A stretch of DNA of 64,000 bases from positions 1,860,001 through 1,924,000 of the forward strand of contig NZ_CP028908.1 of assembly GCF_024181725.1 (NCBI RefSeq), in the 5' to 3' direction. The notes under the pieces are model-generated. The model was not told where the DNA came from. It did no database searches and was given only the letters and a program-made list of their open reading frames with translations. A program made the translations under genes and the position numbers. This DNA comes from Bradyrhizobium sp. WD16 (lineage in GTDB: Bacteria; Pseudomonadota; Alphaproteobacteria; Rhizobiales; Xanthobacteraceae). Shown here piece after piece: positions 29,863-39,830 of this stretch (position 1 is the stretch's first letter; every line of letters starts with the position of its first letter).

Positions 29863-31006
29863 TGCGCCCGCCTTCGGCGTCTATCTGCACTGGCCGTTCT
29901 GCCTGTCGAAGTGCCCCTATTGCGACTTCAACAGCCACGTGCGCCATGCGGCCATCGACCAGGCCCGTTACGTCCGCGCCTTCGCCCGCGAGATCGAGAC
30001 CACCGCGGCGCGGACCGGACCGCGCACCGTCACCTCGATCTTTCTCGGCGGCGGCACGCCTTCGCTGATGGAGCCGCAGACGGTCGGCGCCATTCTCGAC
30101 GCGGTCGGCCGGCACTGGACCATCGCCCGCGATGTCGAAGTAACGCTGGAAGCCAATCCGACCAGCGTCGAGGCGACGCGCTTCCGCGGCTACCGCGCCG
30201 CCGGCGTCAACCGCGTCTCGCTCGGTGTCCAGGCGCTGGACGACGCGTCGCTGAAGTCGCTCGGCCGGCTGCACACCGCCGAGGAGGCGATGGCGGCGGT
30301 CAAGATCGCGCGCGCCGCCTTCGATCGCTATTCCTTCGACCTGATCTATGCCCGTCCCGACCAGACGCCGGCGATGTGGCGCGACGAACTCGCCGCCGCC
30401 ATCGGCGAGGCCGCCGAGCATCTGTCGCTCTATCAGCTCACCATCGAGCCGGACACGCCATTCTTCGGTCTGCACGCCGCCGGCAAATTGAAGACGCCGG
30501 ACGAAGCGATGGCGCGAGCGCTCTACGACGTCACCCAGGACGTCTGCGCCGCGCATGGCCTGCCGGCCTATGAGATCTCCAACCACGCCCGGCCCGGCGC
30601 CGAATGCCGGCACAATCTCGTCTACTGGCGCGGCGACGAATATGCCGGCATCGGCCCTGGCGCCCATGGCCGCATCGACGTCGCCGGCCGACGTCATGCG
30701 GTGGCGACCGAGAAGCGGCCCGAGACCTGGCTGATGCGGGTGGAAGCCTCGGGTCACGGCGTCATCACCGACGACGTGCTCAACAGCGAAGAGCGCGCCG
30801 ACGAATTCCTGCTGATGGGATTGCGCCTCGCCGAAGGCATTGACCCCCGGCGCTATGAAGCGCTGGCCGGCCGCTCGCTCGATCCGCGGCGCATCGCGCT
30901 GCTGAGCGACGAAGGCGCGATCACCGTCGATGCCGCCGGACGGCTGCGGGTGACCCAGTCGGGTTTTCCGGTGCTCGACGCCGTGGTGGCGGACCTCGCG
31001 GCGTAA
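29852..31006 (+). CDS. hemW: Radical SAM protein HemW (heme chaperone-like)
   Basis: 384 residues. Radical-SAM cluster motif CLSKCPYC (C-x3-C-x2-C) near the N-terminus, then [12 protein letters not shown] and a C-terminal HemN_C domain. HemW was long annotated as coproporphyrinogen oxidase but is considered a heme-binding chaperone for respiratory enzymes. ATG 29852 has GGAGG 6 nt upstream and overlaps the rdgB end by 11 nt (coupled translation). Confidence 0.93.
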   Translation: MTVDAPAFGVYLHWPFCLSKCPYCDFNSHVRHAAIDQARYVRAFAREIETTAARTGPRTVTSIFLGGGTPSLMEPQTVGAILDAVGRHWTIARDVEVTLEANPTSVEATRFRGYRAAGVNRVSLGVQALDDASLKSLGRLHTAEEAMAAVKIARAAFDRYSFDLIYARPDQTPAMWRDELAAAIGEAAEHLSLYQLTIEPDTPFFGLHAAGKLKTPDEAMARALYDVTQDVCAAHGLPAYEISNHARPGAECRHNLVYWRGDEYAGIGPGAHGRIDVAGRRHAVATEKRPETWLMRVEASGHGVITDDVLNSEERADEFLLMGLRLAEGIDPRRYEALAGRSLDPRRIALLSDEGAITVDAAGRLRVTQSGFPVLDAVVADLAA

Positions 31007-31105
31007 GGCCGCCCTTGATTTGATCGTGGATCGCGGGCCCTCGTGCCGAGGGACAAACGCCGTGCAAGCTCGCCTGCATCCGGAGCCTGCGCCCGGAAAG
31101 CTCCT

Positions 31106-32311
31106 TTAAGTGCTGAAGCTCTTGGGCGACCCGGCCACCGCCTGACCGCCACCGGTGGCGACGCGCATCACCGCGAGGCCGCGCTCGTTGCTGCCGTCGC
31201 TCTTGAAGCGGAATAGTCCGTCGATGCCGGCGAAACCCGACGGATTGGTCAGGACGTCCGGCGCAAAGCGCTGCTTGCCTTGCGTGCGCGACAGCGCCGC
31301 GACGAGCGCCACCGCGTCATAGGCCAGCGTCGCGGTGCGCACCGGCTCGCCGCCGAAACGGCTGCGATATCGCCCCGAAAAGGCGCGGAATCCGGCCGGA
31401 TCCGGCGCCGCATACAACCCGCCCTGAAGGGCGGCGCTGGCGAACACGCGCGGATTGTCCCACAACCCCGTGCCGAGCAGCTGCACCCGCTTGAGATTGG
31501 CCCCCGCCGCAACCAGAGCGTCGGAGACGCCGACCAGCGCATCGCCGTCGTCGGCCAGGAACAGCGAATCGGCATTGTCGAGCGCCTGGGCGATGTTGCG
31601 CACCGCCGTGCTGCGATCGCTACCATATTTCTCGAAGGCGACGATCCGGCCGCCGCGACGTCCGACGGCCTGCTTGAACGCGGCCTCGACCACGTTGCCA
31701 TAGGCATTCTCCGGCAGCAGCGCCGCGAAGGAGCGCTTGCCGGTAGCTGCAGCATATTCGATGATGCGGTTGACGTCGGATTCCGGCAGGAAGCTGAGCA
31801 GATAGACGCCGCGGCCGGCGACGCTCGAATCCGTCGAGAAGGCGATCATCGGGATGTTGCGCGCCCGCGTCAGCTGCGCCGCGCCAGGCACCGATTGCGC
31901 GAACAGCGGGCCGAGAATGATCTCGGAGCCTTCGTCGAGAGCCTGCTGCGCTCCCTGCTGCGCCCCCGGACCGGTCCCGGCATCGTCCTTCACCAGAAGC
32001 TGGACATTGGGATTCTGAAACTCGGCGAGCGCCATCTCGGCCGCGTTCTTCATCGACTGCGCGGCCACCGCGGCATTGCCCTGGCCCGACAGCGGCAGCA
32101 TCAGCCCGACCTTGACGTTGCCGGTGCCGAGTGAGCTCGGCTGCTGTGCCGGCCCGCCCAGCGCAGCGCCCTCCGGCCCCGGCGACGAGGAGGTCAGGCT
32201 GGACTGGATGCCGGAGCAGGAGGCGATCAGCGGCGATGCCAGCAGGAGCCCGAGCGCCGATCGACGGGTCGCGCCGCCGGCGGGCTTCAGCAAATCGTGC
32301 GGACCTTGCAT
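31106..32311 (-). CDS. Penicillin-binding protein activator, LpoA-like lipoprotein
   Basis: 401 residues. Signal with a lipobox-like LIASC (Cys near residue 32), a Ser/Pro/Gly-rich linker, then a periplasmic type I binding-protein fold from VKVGLMLPLSGQGNAAVAAQ onwards, related to LivJ and to the C-domain of LpoA. LpoA stimulates PBP1A from the outer membrane in gammaproteobacteria. It is divergent from rsmI, the typical neighbour of lpoA-type genes, which supports the call. The start MQGPHDLLK is chosen over a non-conserved 11-codon extension. Confidence 0.87.
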   Translation of the reverse strand: MQGPHDLLKPAGGATRRSALGLLLASPLIASCSGIQSSLTSSSPGPEGAALGGPAQQPSSLGTGNVKVGLMLPLSGQGNAAVAAQSMKNAAEMALAEFQNPNVQLLVKDDAGTGPGAQQGAQQALDEGSEIILGPLFAQSVPGAAQLTRARNIPMIAFSTDSSVAGRGVYLLSFLPESDVNRIIEYAAATGKRSFAALLPENAYGNVVEAAFKQAVGRRGGRIVAFEKYGSDRSTAVRNIAQALDNADSLFLADDGDALVGVSDALVAAGANLKRVQLLGTGLWDNPRVFASAALQGGLYAAPDPAGFRAFSGRYRSRFGGEPVRTATLAYDAVALVAALSRTQGKQRFAPDVLTNPSGFAGIDGLFRFKSDGSNERGLAVMRVATGGGQAVAGSPKSFST

Positions 32312-32605
32312 GGCGTCTCTTTTCTTTTCCTTCGTATCTCGCATCGGCCGTCGGCTCTCGGGTCCCTGTGCCGATCAGCGCATGTCTGGTCTGCATCATC
32401 GTGCCAGGCACCGGACATGTCCCGGCAGGCCGGTTCCTCGGGGGCCCGCCTGCATGTGGCGGTCGATTGGGGCATATTGTCGTCCTTTGGTTAAACAAGG
32501 CAAAAGGATTTTGGCCCGGCGTGGCCCGCCGCTTTCGGCTCAACTGCCTGCGGCAGCACGGAAAAGCCATGCCCTTCCGGGCCCGTGATGCGCTAGATTG
32601 CGCCG

Positions 32606-33580
32606 ATGCGTGCCCGTCCCCGCCCCTCGTCCGATCCCGCCGGCCCTCCCGCCAGCGGCAGCTTCATCCTCGCCGGCCAGGCCGTGACCGCCCCGAAAGC
32701 GGCGCCCGGCCTCTATCTGGTGGCGACCCCGATCGGCAATCTCGGCGACATCACCCTGCGCGCACTGGAAACCCTCGCCGGCGTCGATATCATCGCCTGC
32801 GAGGACACCCGCGTGACCCGCAAGCTGCTCGAGCGATTCGACATTCGCGCCAGCCTCAAAGCCTATCACGAACACAACGCCGCCGAGGCGCGGCCCGCGC
32901 TGCTCGCGGCACTGGCCGGTGGCGCCGCGATCGCGCTGGTATCTGATGCCGGCACGCCCCTGATCTCCGATCCCGGCTTCAAGCTGGTGCGCGAGGCCTG
33001 CGCCGCAGGCCACCACGTCACCACCCTGCCCGGCCCATCCTCGCTGCTCGCGGCGCTGACCCTCGCCGCCCTGCCGACCGATCGCTTTTTCTTCGAGGGG
33101 TTCCTGCCGGCGCGCGCGAGCGCGCGGCGGACCCGCCTCGGCGACCTCGCCCGCATCGCGGCAACCCTGGTGCTGTTCGAGTCCGGCCATCGCATCAAGG
33201 AAGCGCTGGCCGATCTTGCCGACATCCTCGGCCCGCGTGAGGCCGCGATCTGCCGCGAGCTGACCAAGCTGCACGAGGAGGTACGCCGCGGGCCGCTGCC
33301 CGAACTCGCCAAGACCGCCGACGCACTGGAAACCCGCGGCGAGTTCGTGGTCGTCGTCGGCCCGCCACCGCGACCCGGCGCCATGGCGCAGGACGAACTC
33401 GACGACATCCTGCGCGCCGCCCTGAGGCGCGGCAGCGTCAGGGACGCCGTCGCCGAGGCCGTCGACCTTTCGGGCCTGCCGAAGCGCGAAGTCTATGCCC
33501 GGGCCCTCGAACTCGCCAAACAGGACGGCGGCGAGCGCAACCAGGAGGCGCACAATGCGCAAGACCATGCGCAAGACTAG
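32606..33580 (+). CDS. rsmI: 16S rRNA (cytidine-1402-2'-O)-methyltransferase
   Basis: 324 residues. The tetrapyrrole-methylase fold begins [20 protein letters not shown], followed by [14 protein letters not shown] and [15 protein letters not shown], the RsmI signature. It 2'-O-methylates C1402 in the decoding centre. The first 30 residues ([14 protein letters not shown]) are low-complexity, and the true start could be internal. The 3' end overlaps yraN by 26 nt. Confidence 0.95.
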   Translation: MRARPRPSSDPAGPPASGSFILAGQAVTAPKAAPGLYLVATPIGNLGDITLRALETLAGVDIIACEDTRVTRKLLERFDIRASLKAYHEHNAAEARPALLAALAGGAAIALVSDAGTPLISDPGFKLVREACAAGHHVTTLPGPSSLLAALTLAALPTDRFFFEGFLPARASARRTRLGDLARIAATLVLFESGHRIKEALADLADILGPREAAICRELTKLHEEVRRGPLPELAKTADALETRGEFVVVVGPPPRPGAMAQDELDDILRAALRRGSVRDAVAEAVDLSGLPKREVYARALELAKQDGGERNQEAHNAQDHAQD

Positions 33581-33980
33581 CCCCCCGCCCGAAGCGAAGT
33601 CCGACACCGTGGCGCCGGACCCGGCGCGGGTGATTGCCTTCCAGACCGGGATCTCCGCCGAGAGCCGCGCCGCGGCCTATCTGCTCGCCAAGGGCTACCG
33701 CATTCTCGCCCGGCGCTTCCGCACCCGCTTCGGCGAGATCGACATCGTCGCCCGACGGCGCAGCCTGCTCGCCTTCATCGAGGTCAAGGCCCGTGCCAGC
33801 CTCGACGACGCCGCCTATGCGGTAACGCCGCATCAGCGCCAGCGCATCATCGCCGCCGCCGAGATCTGGCTGATGAACCATCCCGAAGATGCCACGCTCG
33901 ACTGCCGCTTCGATGCCATCCTGATCGCCCCGAAATCGCTGCCCCGCCATCTCACCGCCGCCTTCGACACCGGCGGCTGA
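33555..33980 (+). CDS. yraN: UPF0102 (YraN) family protein
   Basis: 141 residues. The nuclease-like core [16 protein letters not shown] then [10 protein letters not shown] (D-x-E-x-K pattern) is the UPF0102 signature, a Holliday-junction-resolvase-like PD-(D/E)XK fold. The enzymatic activity has not been established for most members. The ATG at 33555 follows AGGAGG (33543-33548) and lies inside rsmI, the standard rsmI-yraN pairing. Longer starts are out-competed by this strong site. Confidence 0.93.
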   Translation: MRKTMRKTSPPPEAKSDTVAPDPARVIAFQTGISAESRAAAYLLAKGYRILARRFRTRFGEIDIVARRRSLLAFIEVKARASLDDAAYAVTPHQRQRIIAAAEIWLMNHPEDATLDCRFDAILIAPKSLPRHLTAAFDTGG

Positions 33981-34041
33981 GCCGCCTCGCAGCGCGACAC
34001 CTTCACCTCAAGAGTCTCACCCGACCGACCGGACCCCGCCC

Positions 34042-34983
34042 ATGCCCCTGACCGTCGCCGTCCAGATGGACCCCATCGCCCGCATCAATGTCCGCGGCGA
34101 TTCCACCTTCGCGCTGCTGCTCGAGGCGCAGCGGCGCGGCCATCAGCTGTTCTACTACACCCCCGACAAGCTCTCGCTGCGCGGCGAGGAGGTGGTGGCG
34201 CCGCTGCAGCCGCTGACGGTGCGCGACGACACCAACGACCATTTCACCCTCGGCGAGGCGCGGCGCGAAAATCTGGCGAAGCTCGACGTCATCCTGCTGC
34301 GCCAGGATCCGCCGTTCGACCTCGCCTACATCACCACGACCCATCTGCTGGAGCGCATCCAGCCCGGAACGCTGGTCGTCAACGACCCGGCGAGCGTGCG
34401 CAACGCACCGGAGAAAGTGTTCGTGATGGAATTCGCCGAGCTGATGCCGCCGACCCTGATCTCGCGCGACATCGACGAGATCAATGCCTTCCGCGCCGAG
34501 CACGGCGACGTGGTGATGAAGCCGCTCTATGGCCATGGCGGCGCTGCAGTGTTCCGCGTCGCGCCCAAGGACATGAACTTCGGCTCGCTCTACGACATGT
34601 TCTCGGTGACGTTCCGCGAGCCCTGGGTGATCCAGCGCTTCCTGCCGGCGGTGAAGCACGGCGACAAGCGCATCATCCTGGTCGATGGCGAGTTCGCCGG
34701 TGCCATCAACCGCGTGCCGGCCGAGAACGACCTGCGCTCCAACATGGTGCGCGGCGGCGCCGCGGCGGCGACCGATCTGTCGCCCCGCGAACGCGAGATC
34801 TGCGAGCGGCTCGGCCCGGCGCTGCGCGCCCGCGGCCTGCTGTTCGTCGGCATCGACGTCATCGACGGCCATCTCACCGAGATCAACGTCACCTCGCCGA
34901 CGGGAATCCGGGCCATCGCCCGGGTCGGTGGGCCGGACATCGCGGCGCGGATCTGGGACGTCATCGAGGCCAAGCGAGGCTGA
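34042..34983 (+). CDS. gshB: Glutathione synthetase
   Basis: 313 residues. N-terminal [20 protein letters not shown] and the ATP-grasp motifs [16 protein letters not shown] and [13 protein letters not shown] define bacterial GshB. It joins gamma-Glu-Cys and Gly to form glutathione. It follows yraN by 61 bp in the conserved rsmI-yraN-gshB order. No clear Shine-Dalgarno is visible, but the start matches the family. Confidence 0.97.
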   Translation: MPLTVAVQMDPIARINVRGDSTFALLLEAQRRGHQLFYYTPDKLSLRGEEVVAPLQPLTVRDDTNDHFTLGEARRENLAKLDVILLRQDPPFDLAYITTTHLLERIQPGTLVVNDPASVRNAPEKVFVMEFAELMPPTLISRDIDEINAFRAEHGDVVMKPLYGHGGAAVFRVAPKDMNFGSLYDMFSVTFREPWVIQRFLPAVKHGDKRIILVDGEFAGAINRVPAENDLRSNMVRGGAAAATDLSPREREICERLGPALRARGLLFVGIDVIDGHLTEINVTSPTGIRAIARVGGPDIAARIWDVIEAKRG

Positions 34984-35208
34984 TCCCGCACAACCTCGCG
35001 CGCGCCTTAATCAATTGATCAGGAGATTGTGCCATCAGAGCCAGGGGGTGAGGCTGACCGCGATATTTTCCGCGACCGCGAGCCCTGCTGCCCTGCTGAA
35101 ATGCCGCCGATCCGGATTATTCCGGCGACCGGTCGCCGGCGGGCAACGAACGATTTCAGACGCGACGTTCCCGCCCTTTTCGGGCAACAGGTGGGGTTTC
35201 GGTCCAAC

Positions 35209-36051
35209 ATGGCGATCGAGGTCTTCTATGGCACGGCCATTCCGCGCGACCTCGCCACGGCTGGTCTCGAATATGTCTGGACCAAATGGCGCACCCTTGC
35301 AGGCACCGGCGGGCTGAGCGTCCAGCGGCTGACCGAAGAGAGCGATCCCGCTCTGCGCGACCATTTCCATTACCTGCTGCCGGTCGGCGACGACTTCGCC
35401 TATGTCTATGTCGGCCGCACCCTGGTCGACAGCATCAAGCCGGGCACCGGGGGCACGGTGCTGACGCGCAACGACAACGATTTCGCCAAGGATTTTGCCA
35501 AGGATTTCGCCGAAGTCTACCGCCGGGTGGTGCGCGACATGGCGCCGGCCTTCGTCCGCTTCACCGGTCCGCGGGCAGGCCCCGGAACCATCTGGCAACA
35601 GGTGGCCATGCCGGTGCCACTGACCGCCGACACCACCCTCGTCGTCTGCTATTCCGAGCTCGTCAACCACCAGCTCGAGATCTATGAGCACCTGTTCCGC
35701 ACCGCGCGCGATGCCATCGCCATCGCCTGTCCGATCACCAACGACGCCGGCCACGTCACCGACGGCTGGGTGCTGATGATGAATGACCGCGCCCGCGAAT
35801 ACCTGAAGTTCGACGGGCCGATCGGCAACCTTCGCCTGCGCGACCTCGAGGCGTTCAACGGCATCGCGTTCTGGGGGCGCATCTATGCCCCGCGCAATGC
35901 CGTGACCAGCGGCATCGTCAGCGCCCAGGATCTCGAGATCGAGATCCTGCGCTTCCCCCATGTCTTCGGCCTGCGGTTGCGACCGAGTTCGGCGGCAAGC
36001 CCGCCGCTGGCGCCGGACGCTACACCGACGGGCTACGTCGCGGCGAAATAG
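35209..36051 (+). CDS. Hypothetical protein, possible PAS-like domains
   Basis: 280 residues from ATG 35209 (MAIEVFYG); a longer frame from 35029 is open but looks non-coding. I do not recognise the family. The pattern LEYVWTKWRTLAG ... DPALRDHFHYLLP ... FAYVYVGRTLVD (about 22-90) resembles the alphaproteobacterial PAS_5 fold, and a second globular region spans about 165-250. An in-frame 12-bp tandem repeat (35479-35514) encodes DFAK-DFAK-DFAE. No signal or membrane segment. It ends next to a mosaic intergenic repeat. Confidence 0.6.
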   Translation: MAIEVFYGTAIPRDLATAGLEYVWTKWRTLAGTGGLSVQRLTEESDPALRDHFHYLLPVGDDFAYVYVGRTLVDSIKPGTGGTVLTRNDNDFAKDFAKDFAEVYRRVVRDMAPAFVRFTGPRAGPGTIWQQVAMPVPLTADTTLVVCYSELVNHQLEIYEHLFRTARDAIAIACPITNDAGHVTDGWVLMMNDRAREYLKFDGPIGNLRLRDLEAFNGIAFWGRIYAPRNAVTSGIVSAQDLEIEILRFPHVFGLRLRPSSAASPPLAPDATPTGYVAAK

Positions 36052-36085
36052 CTCAGGACGCCGCGACGGCCCGCCCGGCTCTCGC

Positions 36086-36160
36086 GCGGTGGATCTGACG
36101 CTCGTTTCTCGTAGGCAATTGCGAGGCAAATGGAGCGGTAATTCGGAGACGGGACACTAG
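36086..36160. repeat. Mosaic intergenic repeat (modules III, I and II)
   Basis: Three fused pieces. 36086-36108 is identical over 23 bp to 59572-59594 (module III, GCGGTGGATCTGACGCTCG...). 36109-36123 is a half-element of module I (CGTAGGCAATTGCGAG; full copies at 48986-49040). 36124-36160 matches 49106-49142 at 35 of 37 bases (module II, ending GGACACTAG). The elements touch the stop of the oxidase subunit IV gene. Confidence 0.85.
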
Positions 36161-36531
36161 CTCCCGGCCGCAAAGAACGTGATCCGCGACAGCAGCGTGT
36201 AGTCGGATTCGAACATCATCAGGACGGCGAAGACGACGACGAAGACCGGCGGCACCAGGATGGCATAGGCCAGCGCCAGGCGCTCCCAGGCCATGTGCAT
36301 GAAGATCGCGACGATCAGCCCCGCCTTCAGCAGCATGAACAGAACAATGAGGGACCATCTCAGGTAGCCGTGAAGGCCGAAATAGTCGACGAGAAAGGAG
36401 CCCGTGCTGAGGACGAACAGCCACCCCCAGACCACGAGATAGAGCTTGATCGGGTGCTGCTGCCCTTCCGCGTGCGCCCTGGCCGGCGCTTGTACGGCGT
36501 GGCTTGCCTGATGGAGCGTGACTTCGGCCAT
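36157..36531 (-). CDS. Cytochrome c oxidase subunit IV-family protein
   Basis: 124 residues with three transmembrane helices (about 30-50, 60-80, 90-115); contains KAGLIVAIFMHMAWERLALAY, the pattern of the prokaryotic subunit IV / CoxF-CyoD family. It is a small assembly or stabilising subunit of the haem-copper oxidase. It is the last gene of the five-gene cluster, 8 bp after the subunit III gene. Its stop codon overlaps the end of the mosaic repeat. Confidence 0.88.
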   Translation of the reverse strand: MAEVTLHQASHAVQAPARAHAEGQQHPIKLYLVVWGWLFVLSTGSFLVDYFGLHGYLRWSLIVLFMLLKAGLIVAIFMHMAWERLALAYAILVPPVFVVVFAVLMMFESDYTLLSRITFFAAGS

Positions 36532-36539
36532 GACGTCCC

Positions 36540-37259
36540 TCACCACAGATAGAAGAAGGCGAAGATGAAGACCCAGACCAGATCGACGAAATGCCAGTAC
36601 AATCCGGTGATTTCGACGATCTCGTAGCGGCCCTTGCGGCTGGTGAAGAATCCCCGCCGCTGGGTGTCGAAGTCGCCGCGCCAGACCTTTCGGGCGATGA
36701 TGAGAAGGAAGATGACGCCGATCGTGACGTGGGTGCCGTGAAACCCCGTGATCATGAAGAAGCACGAGCCGAACTGCTCGGCGCCGAAGGGATTGCTCCA
36801 CGGCCGCACGCCTTCGCGGATCAGCTTGGTCCACTCGAACGCCTGCATGCCGACGAAGGTCGCGCCGAACGCCGCCGTCGCCAGCATCATGAGCGCGGTC
36901 TTGCCGCGATCGCGCCGATAGCCGAAGTTGACCGCCATCGCCATGGTGCCGCTGCTCGTGATCAGCACGAAGGTCATGATCGCGATCAGGATCATCGGAA
37001 TGTGCCGCCCTCCGAGGTCGAGAGCGAAGACCTCGCTGGTGTCCGGCCATGGGGTCGTCGTCGACATCCGCACGGTCATGTAGGACAACAGGAAGCAGCC
37101 GAAGATGAAGGTGTCGCTGAGGAGAAAGATCCACATCATGGCCTTTCCCCAGGACACATTCTTGAATGCACGCTGATCAGACGACCAGTCGGCGACGATG
37201 GCCCGCCAGCCGGCGGGTTGAGCCGCGTCTCTCGGCGGAACCATGACGGTTTCTGCCAT
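36540..37259 (-). CDS. coxO: Cytochrome c oxidase subunit III
   Basis: 239 residues with about five transmembrane helices. FGTFVGMQAFEW-like GATFVGMQAFEWTKLI (conserved Glu) and FMITGFHGTHVTIGV followed by GLYWHFVDLVWVFIF are the hallmark subunit III motifs. GAGGAGG precedes the ATG. Subunit III stabilises subunit I and guides proton uptake. The coxO name is by analogy with the coxMNOP cluster of Bradyrhizobium; which of the two subunit-III genes is O or P is uncertain. Confidence 0.9.
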   Translation of the reverse strand: MAETVMVPPRDAAQPAGWRAIVADWSSDQRAFKNVSWGKAMMWIFLLSDTFIFGCFLLSYMTVRMSTTTPWPDTSEVFALDLGGRHIPMILIAIMTFVLITSSGTMAMAVNFGYRRDRGKTALMMLATAAFGATFVGMQAFEWTKLIREGVRPWSNPFGAEQFGSCFFMITGFHGTHVTIGVIFLLIIARKVWRGDFDTQRRGFFTSRKGRYEIVEITGLYWHFVDLVWVFIFAFFYLW

Positions 37260-37273
37260 CGCTCGAGACCTCC

Positions 37274-37978
37274 TCAGGTCAGTAAATGACTGCACATCGC
37301 CAGGAAGTCGGTGGTCCATCCGGTCAGCAGGCCGAGCAGGATCACCCACACCACGAGCAAAAAGTGCCAATAGGTCGCGCACAATTCGACGCTCAGGCGC
37401 AGCTCGCGCGGCGCGGCGCCGGTCCAGGCCCTGACCGCGGTCCGGTTCAGCACCACGAGCCCGCCCAGCAGGTGAAGCCCGTGGGTCGCCGTGATCAGAT
37501 AGAAGAAGGAATTGGCCGGATTGGCCGCCACGACATAACCGGCGGCGACCAGCTGCCGCCACGCCAGGAGCTGGCCGATCAGGAACACGATGGCGGCGAC
37601 GTCGGCCGCCAGCACCGCGGCGAGGGTGCCGGCGTCGTCGTCCCGCCGCGCCGACTGGACCGCCAGGTGCAGGGCAAGGCTGCTCAGCACCAGCACGCCG
37701 GTGTTGAACCACAGCAGCTTGGGCACCGGCAGCGGCCGCCAGTCGATCAATTCCATCCGCATGGCATAGGCGCTGATGAACAGCGCGAACAGCGAACCGA
37801 CCACGGCGAGGAAAACGCCGAGCCCGAGCTTCGCCCTGGGCACCGACGGCGATTGGCCGCCGGAGAATTCGCCGAGGGCACCCTCCTCCAGCCAGGGCTT
37901 GGCCATCAGGCGCTGGTGCGAGAGCCACCATCCCGCCACCAGCGCCACCCCCGCCATGAACACGACGACGATGGTCAT
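37274..37978 (-). CDS. coxP: Second haem-copper oxidase subunit III-like protein
   Basis: 234 residues with six predicted helices. It is diverged from the adjacent subunit III, but keeps the family landmarks in FFYLITATHGLHLLGGLVVL and CATYWHFLLVVWVILLGLL. Two subunit-III paralogues in one operon is the described arrangement of coxMNOP in Bradyrhizobium. The ATG overlaps the coxN stop by 4 nt (ATGA), so translation is coupled. Letter assignment relative to the neighbour is uncertain. Confidence 0.82.
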   Translation of the reverse strand: MTIVVVFMAGVALVAGWWLSHQRLMAKPWLEEGALGEFSGGQSPSVPRAKLGLGVFLAVVGSLFALFISAYAMRMELIDWRPLPVPKLLWFNTGVLVLSSLALHLAVQSARRDDDAGTLAAVLAADVAAIVFLIGQLLAWRQLVAAGYVVAANPANSFFYLITATHGLHLLGGLVVLNRTAVRAWTGAAPRELRLSVELCATYWHFLLVVWVILLGLLTGWTTDFLAMCSHLLT

Positions 37979-39747
37979 GTGGCATGCCCCGCGGCGAGGC
38001 CCGTCGGCGGTTCGTTCTGCGGGATGAAGTCACGCGGGGCGCCGGGCACGCTGTAGTCGTAGGCCCAGCGATAGACCACCGGGAGTTCCTTGCCCCAGTT
38101 GCCGTGCGGCGGCGGCGTTTGCGGGGTCTGCCACTCCAGCGTGGTCGCGCCCCACGGGTTGCCGCCGGCGTCCTTGCCGTGCCTCAGGCTCCAGACCAGG
38201 TTGAACAGGAACATCAGCTGCGCCGCGCCAACGATCAGGGCGGCCACGCTCATGAAGGCATTGAGGTCGTGGGCGGAGGCCGGCACGAAGGCGGTCTCGC
38301 CGATGTCATGGTAGCGGCGCGGCACGCCCAGCAGGCCGAGATAATGCATCGGGAAGAAGATCGCGTAGGCGCCGAGGAAGGTGACCCAGAAGTGGATCCG
38401 GCCGAGCGTCTCGTCGAGCATCCGTCCCGTGATCTTCGGATACCAGTGATAGATCGCGCCGAACACCACCATGATCGGCGCGACGCCCATCACCATGTGA
38501 AAGTGCGCGACGACGAACATCGTGTCCGACAGCGGCACGTCCACCACGACGTTGCCGAGGAACAGGCCGGTGAGGCCGCCATTGACGAAGGTGATGATGA
38601 AGCCGAGCGCGAACAGCATCGGCACGGTCAGATGGATGTCGCCGCGCCACAGCGTCAGGATCCAGTTGTAGACCTTGATGGCGGTGGGCACCGCGATGAT
38701 CAGCGTCGTCGTCGCGAAGAAGAAGCCGAAGCGCGGATTCATGCCGCTGACATACATGTGGTGCGCCCAGACCACGAAGCTCAGCGCGCCGATGGCGACG
38801 ATCGCCCACACCATCATCCGGTAGCCGAAGATGTTCTTGCGGGCGTGGGTGCTGATCAGGTCCGAGACGATGCCGAAGGCCGGCAGCGCCACGATATAGA
38901 CCTCCGGATGGCCGAAGAACCAGAACAGGTGCTGGAACAGCAGCGGACTGCCGCCGCCGTATTTCGCCTGCTGGCCCATTTCGACCAGGGACGGCATGAA
39001 GAAGCTGGTGCCGAGCAGACGATCGAACAGCAGCATCACCGAAGCGACGAACAGCGCGGGAAAGGCCAGCAGCGCCATCACCGTGGCGGTGAAGATGCCC
39101 CACACCGTCAGCGGCATGCGCATCAGGGTCATGCCGCGCGTGCGCCCCTGCAGCACGGTGACGACGTAGTTCAGACCGCCCATGGTGAAGCCGATGATGA
39201 ACAGGATCAGCGAGGTCAGCATCAGGATGATGCCCATCTCCTGGCCCGGGCTGCCGGACAGGATCGCCTGCGGCGGATAGAGCGTCCATCCGGCGCCGGT
39301 CGGGCCGCCGGGCACGAAGAAGGTCGACGCCAGCACCAGCACCGCGAGCAGATAGATCCAGTAGCTCAGCATGTTGACGTAGGGGAACGCCATGTCCCGC
39401 GCGCCGACCATCAGCGGAATGAGGTAGTTGCCGAAGCCCCCCAGGAACAGCGCGGTCAAGAGATAGATCACCATGATCATGCCGTGCATGGTGATGAACT
39501 GGAGATACTGGTTGGCGTCGATGAAGGAGAAGACCCCGGGGAACCCCAGTTGCAGCCGCATCAGCCACGACAGCACCAGCGCCACCATGCCGATCGACAT
39601 CGCCGTGACCGAGTACTGGATCGCGATGACTTTGGCGTCCTGGGAGAAGACGTAGCGGGTCAGCCAGCTCCTCGGATGGTAGAGCTCGACGTCGCCGACC
39701 TCGGCCGGCGGAACGGTGATGACTGCGTCGGACGGGATATCAACCAT
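37975..39747 (-). CDS. coxN: Cytochrome c oxidase subunit I
   Basis: 590 residues, 12 transmembrane helices. The haem-copper centre is formed by conserved His residues, with FWFFGHPEVYIVALPAFG carrying the Glu of type A1 enzymes, and VVAHFHMVMGVAP the haem ligands. GARDMAFPYVNML marks the D-channel entrance, although the usual NN doublet is NM here. It reduces O2 to water and pumps protons. AGGGAGGA precedes the start. Cluster order II-I-III-III-IV suggests an alternative aa3 oxidase. Confidence 0.95.
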   Translation of the reverse strand: MVDIPSDAVITVPPAEVGDVELYHPRSWLTRYVFSQDAKVIAIQYSVTAMSIGMVALVLSWLMRLQLGFPGVFSFIDANQYLQFITMHGMIMVIYLLTALFLGGFGNYLIPLMVGARDMAFPYVNMLSYWIYLLAVLVLASTFFVPGGPTGAGWTLYPPQAILSGSPGQEMGIILMLTSLILFIIGFTMGGLNYVVTVLQGRTRGMTLMRMPLTVWGIFTATVMALLAFPALFVASVMLLFDRLLGTSFFMPSLVEMGQQAKYGGGSPLLFQHLFWFFGHPEVYIVALPAFGIVSDLISTHARKNIFGYRMMVWAIVAIGALSFVVWAHHMYVSGMNPRFGFFFATTTLIIAVPTAIKVYNWILTLWRGDIHLTVPMLFALGFIITFVNGGLTGLFLGNVVVDVPLSDTMFVVAHFHMVMGVAPIMVVFGAIYHWYPKITGRMLDETLGRIHFWVTFLGAYAIFFPMHYLGLLGVPRRYHDIGETAFVPASAHDLNAFMSVAALIVGAAQLMFLFNLVWSLRHGKDAGGNPWGATTLEWQTPQTPPPHGNWGKELPVVYRWAYDYSVPGAPRDFIPQNEPPTGLAAGHAT

Positions 39748-39830
39748 GGATCGTTCCTCCCTGGTCTCGTCGCCAGCCAGTCTTTGGCGCGCCGGTCAGC
39801 TGCTCGCAGCCGCGGCGCGCGCCGGCATGA

